A stretch of 11,455 bases of DNA from the NCBI RefSeq assembly GCF_031732815.1, contig NZ_JAVMKF010000317.1:1-11455 (forward strand), written 5' to 3'. Both the position numbers and the translations under genes were made by a program. Positions 7,043 to 11,455 of the stretch are shown one piece after another; the stretch's first letter is position 1, and each line of letters begins with the position of its first letter. The notes beneath the pieces were generated by a model. It worked only from the letters and a program-made list of their open reading frames with translations, ran no database searches and was not told the origin of the DNA. This stretch comes from Accumulibacter sp031732815. Its GTDB lineage: Bacteria > Pseudomonadota > Gammaproteobacteria > Burkholderiales > Rhodocyclaceae.

Positions 7043-7513
7043 TTACTCCTGAAGCAGAGCGAGACGAAAGCCCGGCTTGCCGGTCTTGAGGGTGCGTGCC
7101 GGAGCGAAGGCGCTCTTGAGCGACTCGGGCCACGCGTTGAACTTGGTTTCCGAGATCCGGTAGCTGATCTCCACGTACTCGGACGGGTCGTCACCGTTGG
7201 CGGCGATGCGCTGGGTGATCTCGGCAAGCCGCTTCTGATCCCAGTCGACTTTCTTGGGCAGATCGGCAGTGATGCGGACGTGCCCGTCGTCAAAATGGAC
7301 GACGCCGGTGTCCTTGCCTGCAGCCAGGCGCAGCTGATGGGCGCGGTCGGCGTACTTGAGGTCCAGTGCGCGATCGACGTGCTCGACGATCGCCTTGGCA
7401 GCAACCAGGAGATCAGCGGCGTCGCTCTTGAGTTGGAACAGCGATTCGCTGGCAAGCGCAGCCAGTTCGCTGGCCGGGGTGGCCAGGACTTCGTCGGGGG
7501 AGATGCGGTTCAC
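7043..7513 (-). CDS. Hypothetical phage protein (156 aa)
   Basis: The N-terminal 70 residues are helical and rich in Ala and Leu (SELAALASESLFQLKSDAA, 15-33). The second half carries short charged segments such as VHFDDGHVRITADLPKKVDW and EYVEISYRISETKFNAWP. No known catalytic or DNA-binding motif is recognised. The N-terminal part may form a coiled coil. The start is GTG 7513, overlapping the HTH gene stop as GTGA with GGGAGG about 7 nt upstream. It is the second gene of the long operon, ahead of a small unknown and the Sak4-like ATPase, and is probably an early phage gene. Confidence 0.75.
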   Translation of the reverse strand: MNRISPDEVLATPASELAALASESLFQLKSDAADLLVAAKAIVEHVDRALDLKYADRAHQLRLAAGKDTGVVHFDDGHVRITADLPKKVDWDQKRLAEITQRIAANGDDPSEYVEISYRISETKFNAWPESLKSAFAPARTLKTGKPGFRLALLQE

Positions 7514-7722
7514 AGTGCACCTCCCGCATTGACCCGCTCGGAGGTGCTCTTGCGCAGGCTCTCGGCCTCGTAGGCTTCGATGTCCTCGATGCGATACGCG
7601 ACGCGGCCTTGCAGCTTCAAAAATACCGGGCCGATTCCCTCGGAACGCCAGCGCTCAAGCGTGGCTTCGCTGACTCCCCAGCGTTCGGCCAGTTGGCCTT
7701 GATTCAGATGTTTGACACTCAC
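7510..7722 (-). CDS. AlpA / excisionase-type HTH DNA-binding protein (70 aa)
   Basis: The product, MSVKHLNQGQLAERWGVSEATLERWR and on, carries a MerR-like helix-turn-helix at residues 7-27. A short wing follows (GPVFLKLQGRVAYRIEDIEAYE), with the RY.I.DIEAYE pattern typical of AlpA, HTH_17 and excisionase proteins. These bind DNA as regulators or directionality factors. GTG 7722 is chosen because AGAAGGAG lies 6 nt upstream and the protein then has the family's usual length; the frame is open farther up but reads Pro/Arg-rich, non-family sequence. It is first in the long operon, just past the terminator of genes A and B, so it may control the operon or excision. No integrase is in the window. 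Confidence 0.85.
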   Translation of the reverse strand: MSVKHLNQGQLAERWGVSEATLERWRSEGIGPVFLKLQGRVAYRIEDIEAYEAESLRKSTSERVNAGGAL

Positions 7723-7854
7723 GATGCACTCCTTCTGGTTGTTGCGAATTCGTGAGGTCAGTTTCGAAGTCGGCCTGTGCGGGCGTCTGCCGCCGCCATG
7801 TACGGGCGGATGTACGGGCGCAGCTTCTGAGGGGAAAAGCGGGGGCCAGAAAGC
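7723..7854. promoter_or_regulatory. Leader of the long minus-strand operon with a tandem 12-bp repeat
   Basis: This interval separates the A-B terminator from the HTH gene and should hold the operon promoter. ATGTACGGGCG occurs at 7798-7808 and again at 7810-7820, a 12-bp period close to one helical turn. No convincing -35/-10 pair is seen on the minus strand. The tandem repeat could be a regulator binding site, possibly for the HTH protein itself. No other gene is supported here. Confidence 0.4.
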
Positions 7855-7876
7855 AAAAAACCGCCCGAAGGCGGTT
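7855..7876 (-). terminator. Rho-independent terminator of the gene A-B unit
   Basis: Read on the minus strand, AACCGCC, loop TTCG and GGCGGTT form a 7-bp stem (7859-7876), and the strand continues into a run of six T (7855-7860). It lies 28 nt past the stop of gene B and ahead of the HTH gene. It therefore separates the A-B unit from the long operon. Confidence 0.85.
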
Positions 7877-7904
7877 GTGCGTAGAGCTGCCAACTGGTGG
7901 CCGG

Positions 7905-9064
7905 TCAATCTCGGCGGAAGCCATACTTCCCCTTTTCAGGGTTGTCGATGTAGTCCTCCCAGTCGGTGTTGCCACTGAACAGGTTCTGCATGCGCTGGCT
8001 GCGAGCGGTCTTTTTGTCGGCATAGGCTGCGCCGAGGATTTCGGCAGCTGGAAGGAGCCATCTGTCGTTGATGGCCTGCTCGAACATGTAGCGGACGGCT
8101 GCGGCCTGACGCTCGCCCTTGATCGTCCAGGGCTTGGTCTTAGTGCGGATGGTCAGCGTGTTGGTGTACTCGTTGAAGTGCACCGGCAACATGGGGCGGA
8201 TCTCGCCATCGGGCGGAGCGGCGAGTATTCGATGCAGGAGATCCAAATCGATGCACGGCGTGGCGACATAGTCGACGATTGCAGCTCGTAGCGATGCGAA
8301 TCGGTAACTGCGCGGTGGGCGCACAAACTGCGGCAATACGCCGCCAGACGACAAAATCAGACCCTGGTCAGGAAGACNNNNNNNNNNNNNNNNNNNNNNN
8401 NNNNNNNNNNNNNNNNNNNNNNNNNNNNNNNNNNNNNNNNNNNNNNNNNNNNNNNNNNNNNNNNNNNNNNNNNNNNNACAAACTGCGGCAATACGCCGCC
8501 AGACGACAAAATCAGACCCTGGTCAGGAAGACTTGTCTGGCTGAAGTGGCGGAATACCTCTTCGACGGAGTGCGCCAAGCCGCGAACGAGCCAGACGTCT
8601 GTCAGCGCGGGTCCGATTCTTGCCTTCCCCAAATGCCAGAGGGCATCGTCCAGCAGCGGCGCATCGATCCCTTTTCGCAGAGCCTGCGCAATACCGAGGA
8701 GATCGGCGATGGTGCTCAGGATTGCTGCTGGTCGAACGCTGTAGACGGCGACTTCGGCGGCGGGGACAAACTTCCACCGAAAAGTCTGAGGACAGCGGTA
8801 GCGATACCGATCAGCCTGCTCATCTTCAGTCAGGTCAGCATTGACAAGCTCGTCGTCGAGCGATGCAGGGTGACTCCCGGCGTAGCCGACGCAGTCGGTC
8901 CACTGCTCCAGCAGCTTCGGCGTCAAAGACGTCCGTCCAAGAACACTCCACCCGGGCACCCCACGAAGCCGCTGTCCGTCGCCGTCGGCAATCGGCTGCC
9001 CAGACTGTTCGAACAGGTCGATCAGATCAAGCAGCGACTGTGTCGGCAGGGGCTTCGACGACAT
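7905..9064 (-). CDS. Gene B: unrecognised protein with C-terminal winged helix, split by a false gap
   Basis: The reading frame is broken by the 8378-8477 N run. Removing it and one 55-bp copy (155 nt) leaves 1005 nt, an exact in-frame 334-codon gene plus stop, with SSGGVLPQF read once. The body contains FRWKFVPAAEVAVYSVRPAA (95-114) and DALWHLGKARIGPALTDVWL (140-159). The last 90 residues (about 247-334) look like a winged helix, TLTIRTKTKPWTIKGERQAA then helices and a closing GKYGF hairpin. I do not recognise the family. ATG 9064 has AAGGAG 7 nt upstream, inside gene A, and overlaps A by 38 nt, so the pair are co-translated. It may be a DNA-binding partner of A. Confidence 0.75.
8323..8532. 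other. False scaffold gap inside gene B with 55-bp duplicated flanks
   Basis: Bases 8323-8377 and 8478-8532 are identical over 55 nt around 100 N (8378-8477). Collapsing them restores one intact reading frame for gene B, which confirms that no sequence is missing. The two half-genes and any frame through the N run are artefacts. Confidence 0.93.
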
Positions 9065-10256
9065 GGCCGATCTCCTTCACCAGGTGCCATTTGGCCAGCA
9101 GTCGGTCGCACAGCGCCCGGTCCTTTTCCCGCTTGGTTTTGATGTTGCACTTGTTGTCGTCGCGCAGGATCACGGTGATCGTCCGTGCGCGGTCCTTGCC
9201 GACCTTTTTCAGCTTGATGGACAGCTTGGCGTAGTTGAGGTGGTGATCGCGGAAGTCGAAGGCGGGGCCGATCAACGACCGGGCGGCCGCGTAGATGTCA
9301 TCGACGTCCTTGGTCCAGATCTTCACCAGGAGCGACCGGCCATTGCCGGCGGCGTAGCCGAGCTCGACGACCTTGACGAACGCAACCGGCTCGCCGGATA
9401 GGTCGAAATTACGCAGCGCCGCCAGGCTCTGGTAGTCGTATTGCTTGAGCGGGATCTTCTCGCCGGTGATGGGCGATTGCAGCAGGGTGTCAGCCACGAT
9501 GCGCGCCAACGCTTCCCGGCCCGCCGTATCTTTCGACAGCACCTCCAGGTGCCCATTGGCCGGCTCGTAAGTGATGTGCGAAGACACCGCCCGGATCACC
9601 TCCTGGGGCACCAGTTCGCTGGCCTGCACGCAGTCGATGATTTCCGGTGGGCGGTTGTGATGGATGCTGATCTGGTACAGGTCCACGTCCTCGCCGGTCT
9701 GCGTGTCGGGCCGCAGACGCTTGAAGATCTGGATCGCAACCGCGTCATCGGAGCACCCGAGTTGCTGGGCGACGGTCTGGTGGAACGCCGCCTTGGCCGT
9801 CGCGTCGTCGAGTACCGCCAGGTTGGCGGGTGCCATGAATCCGGAGTAGCAGGAGGCGCTTTGCCGGAACACGTCGGCCTGTCGGGCGTTGAGGGCCTCC
9901 TCGAAGATCACGGGTTCATTGACGTGCAGCCACAGCGCCCGCTCGTACTGGTTCGGAATCGCTGCGAAGGTTTCCCGGGCGGCGTCATCGAAGATGTCGT
10001 CCTTGAAGCCGTCGATGACGTCCTGGCCGGCGCCGTCTGACAACAGCACGATCCGTTCGGCCACTTCTTCGATCCGCTGCCGCTCGCCCACACCAAGGGC
10101 GGACAGCACGGCCTCCATTTGTTCGCGCTGCTCCTTTTTCGGCTTCTTGGCATCCAGGTCTGGCATGGTCAGGCTGAACTCTTCGGCCATGAATTCGTGG
10201 AACACGGCCGGCGGCAGGTGGCCAAGGAGCTTGCTCAAGTTCTCTGCATCGTTCAT
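9027..10256 (-). CDS. Gene A: unrecognised 409-aa protein divergent from the XRE/ImmA pair
   Basis: The protein begins MNDAENLSKLLGHLPPAVFH. It has an acidic, helical first half (with EAVLSALGVGERQRIEEVAE) and a middle with YQISIHHNRPPEIIDCVQAS. The basic C-terminal section contains KLSIKLKKVGKDRARTITV and then CNIKTKREKDRALC. No Walker, nuclease, HNH, TIR or membrane motif is obvious, and I cannot name a family. The basic C-terminal region suggests nucleic-acid contact. ATG 10256 has AAAGGGG about 9 nt upstream. It is transcribed from the divergent promoter opposite XRE and is followed by gene B (38-nt overlap) and then a terminator. It could be the effector of a regulated accessory system or a target of the metallopeptidase. 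Confidence 0.8.
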   Translation of the reverse strand: MNDAENLSKLLGHLPPAVFHEFMAEEFSLTMPDLDAKKPKKEQREQMEAVLSALGVGERQRIEEVAERIVLLSDGAGQDVIDGFKDDIFDDAARETFAAIPNQYERALWLHVNEPVIFEEALNARQADVFRQSASCYSGFMAPANLAVLDDATAKAAFHQTVAQQLGCSDDAVAIQIFKRLRPDTQTGEDVDLYQISIHHNRPPEIIDCVQASELVPQEVIRAVSSHITYEPANGHLEVLSKDTAGREALARIVADTLLQSPITGEKIPLKQYDYQSLAALRNFDLSGEPVAFVKVVELGYAAGNGRSLLVKIWTKDVDDIYAAARSLIGPAFDFRDHHLNYAKLSIKLKKVGKDRARTITVILRDDNKCNIKTKREKDRALCDRLLAKWHLVKEIGHVVEAPADTVAA

Positions 10257-10339
10257 CTACATACCCCTTTCAAGGTGTGGATCGGGTTGGTATCAGCCCC
10301 TACCGCCCCTTGTCCTTGCTGGGGAGTGCAGACCGATGA

Positions 10340-10357
10340 CGTTCGGTGTACCGAACG
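10340..10357. promoter_or_regulatory. Palindromic operator, likely bound by the XRE regulator
   Basis: CGTTCGGTGTACCGAACG is a perfect 8-bp inverted repeat around GT. It falls where transcription from the minus-strand promoter (10364-10393) would start. A half-like site, GTTCGGC, is at 10408-10414 near the XRE start. This is the classic size and symmetry for a dimeric XRE repressor, so the regulator probably represses gene A-B and perhaps itself. Confidence 0.7.
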
Positions 10358-10363
10358 ATTGTG

Positions 10364-10393
10364 ATTGTCTCGGAGCACTTAGGGGTTTGTCAA
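10364..10393 (-). promoter_or_regulatory. Sigma70-type promoter of the gene A-B unit
   Basis: On the minus strand a perfect -35 TTGACA (10393-10388) is followed after 18 nt by GACAAT (10369-10364), 4 of 6 to the -10 consensus. Transcription would start near 10357, in the palindrome, leaving a leader of about 100 nt before gene A. Confidence 0.55.
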
Positions 10394-10421
10394 GCAGGTA
10401 CGAAAATGTTCGGCACAGTGG

Positions 10422-10427
10422 TATTAT
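10422..10427 (+). promoter_or_regulatory. Possible -10 box for the XRE gene
   Basis: TATTAT lies upstream of the XRE gene without a good -35. Transcription would start near 10434, too close to the ATG at 10438 for a leader. That favours the GTG at 10462 with GGAG ahead of it. An inverted pair CGAAAAT (10401-10407) and ATTTTCG (10426-10432) brackets the region. Confidence 0.35.
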
Positions 10428-10437
10428 TTTCGGACTG

Positions 10438-10782
10438 ATGCCAACACATGAGGAGAGACCGGTGCCATCGCCCCTAGGGGACAAGATCCGCGCACTGCGG
10501 AAACAAAAGAAGCTCAGTCTGGAACAGTTGGCCGAACTGACCGACTCCAGCAAGAGCTACATCTGGGAACTGGAAAACAAAGACGACCCGAAGCCATCGG
10601 CCGAGAAGATCGGCAAGATCGCCGCCGTCCTCGAGGTCACCACGGAGTTCCTGTTGACCGAGTCGGCCTCCACGCCGGACGAGGAAGTGCTCGATGAGGC
10701 CTTCTTCCGCAAATACAAAACCATGTCGGAACCGGACAAGAAGAAGATCCGCAAGATCATCGATGCCTGGGAAGATGAATGA
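10438..10782 (+). CDS. XRE-family HTH transcriptional regulator
   Basis: A helix-turn-helix of the Cro/CI type is clear: LGDKIRALRKQKKLSLEQLA, LTDSSKSYIWELENK, then PSAEKIGKIAAVLEVTTEFL. A charged C-terminal helix follows (MSEPDKKKIRKIIDAWEDE). From GTG 10462 the product is 106 aa; that start has GGAG 6 nt upstream and fits the -10 box better than ATG 10438, which adds 8 residues. The stop overlaps the ImmA/IrrE start as ATGA. It probably represses the divergent A-B unit through the palindrome and is inactivated by the partner peptidase, as in ImmR/ImmA of ICEBs1 and DdrO/IrrE of Deinococcus. The family call is sure; the target is inferred. Confidence 0.92.
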   Translation: MPTHEERPVPSPLGDKIRALRKQKKLSLEQLAELTDSSKSYIWELENKDDPKPSAEKIGKIAAVLEVTTEFLLTESASTPDEEVLDEAFFRKYKTMSEPDKKKIRKIIDAWEDE

Positions 10783-11455
10783 CGGACGCGAAAAAGCCCA
10801 TGGCCGAGGCCAACCGCATCTCGTCCATGCTCAACACGGTTCTCGGTGCGGATCGCTTTCCGGTCAAGGTTGACGAACTGGCGCTGGAGTATTCCCGCCA
10901 GTGCTTTGCAGACTCGCCAATCGACACGGTTCGGGGCGAGGATCTCGACGGTTTCGATGGCCTGTTGAAGGCCAACAAGGCGCGCTCGAAGTGGCTGGTC
11001 CTCTACAACAGCGCCACCCCGTCGGAAGGCCGCAAGCGCTTCACGATCGCGCATGAATTCGGTCACTACATCTTGCACCGCCACCAGCAGGACCTGTTCG
11101 AATGCGGCGACGACGACATCGAGACGGGTGACAACAACGAGCGCGACATCGAGGCCGAGGCGGATCTGTTCGCCTCGACCCTGCTGATGCCGCTGGACGA
11201 CTTCCGGCGCCAAGTGGATGGACAGCCGATCAGCTTCGATCTGCTCGGCCACTGCGCCGACCGCTATGGCGTCTCGCTGACAGCCGCCGCCTTGCGCTGG
11301 ACCGAGATCGCACCCAAGCGCGCAATACTGGTGGCCAGTCGCGACGATCACATGCTCTGGGCCAAGTCGAACAAGGCGGCGCTCAGATCCGGTGCCTACT
11401 TCGCGACGCGCAAGAACACCATCGAGCTGCCGCACGATGCGCTGGCGCACAGCTA
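10779..11455 (+). CDS. ImmA/IrrE family metallopeptidase (3' end off the window)
   Basis: The visible 225 residues carry the zinc motif RFTIAHEFGHYILHRH, with HEFGH at 92-96. The following acidic segment DIEAEADLFASTLLMP (123-138) supplies the third ligand. This gluzincin-like arrangement defines the ImmA/IrrE family, which cleaves XRE repressors in response to DNA damage or other signals. The start ATG 10779 overlaps the XRE stop as ATGA. From about residue 180 (RAILVASRDDHMLWAKS) a second domain, possibly sensory, begins and continues past the window. It probably relieves repression of genes A and B by cutting the neighbouring regulator; this is inferred from the pairing. Confidence 0.93.
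   Translation, partial: MTDAKKPMAEANRISSMLNTVLGADRFPVKVDELALEYSRQCFADSPIDTVRGEDLDGFDGLLKANKARSKWLVLYNSATPSEGRKRFTIAHEFGHYILHRHQQDLFECGDDDIETGDNNERDIEAEADLFASTLLMPLDDFRRQVDGQPISFDLLGHCADRYGVSLTAAALRWTEIAPKRAILVASRDDHMLWAKSNKAALRSGAYFATRKNTIELPHDALAHS

Noticed and set aside
7888..7895. Isolated TGCCAACT copy as a second origin site
   Set aside because: A single octamer next to the terminator is expected by chance; no other copies cluster there.

Overview
The window looks like the early replication and recombination region of a temperate phage, prophage or related integrative element from a GC-rich proteobacterium. Supporting signs are the high G+C, the small tightly overlapping genes with good Shine-Dalgarno sites, and the gene content: excisionase-type HTH, Sak4-like ATPase, SSB-like protein, SF2 helicase, nuclease remnant, Toprim-helicase and RuvC-like resolvase. 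No integrase, structural gene, tRNA or rRNA is visible, so neither host nor element type can be named more closely.

The sequence is a scaffold with three runs of exactly 100 N. Two of them (5699-5798 and 8378-8477) are flanked by identical 55-base copies. They are best read as uncollapsed contig overlaps, with no missing DNA. The third (2860-2959) has no such overlap and hides almost all of a nuclease gene.

Layout from right to left. At 10438-11455 (+) lie an XRE regulator and an ImmA/IrrE metallopeptidase that share an ATGA overlap and run off the window. A divergent promoter region (10257-10437) carries a perfect palindrome over the predicted start of the minus-strand transcript. At 7905-10256 (-) are two unrecognised genes, A (409 aa) and B (334 aa once the false gap is removed), overlapping by 38 nt and closed by a rho-independent terminator at 7855-7876. 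These four genes look like a self-contained regulated cassette and are the best candidate here for an undescribed system.

From 7722 down to 1 (-) runs one long operon of coupled genes: AlpA-like HTH, two small unknowns, Sak4-like ATPase, SSB-like protein, SF2 helicase, DUF6511-like zinc protein, gapped PD-(D/E)XK-type nuclease, Toprim/RecA-like primase-helicase and RuvC-like resolvase. Most junctions are ATGA, GTGA or TGATG overlaps, or gaps of a few bases.

Between the primase-helicase and the RuvC-like core (303-616) is a dense array of AGTTGGCA / TGCCAACT octamers (nine exact copies in 148 bp) plus a separate strong hairpin. The array may be a replication origin read by the adjacent primase-helicase. 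The same stretch is also an open frame continuous with RuvC and starts with an ATGA overlap, so it may encode an N-terminal extension.
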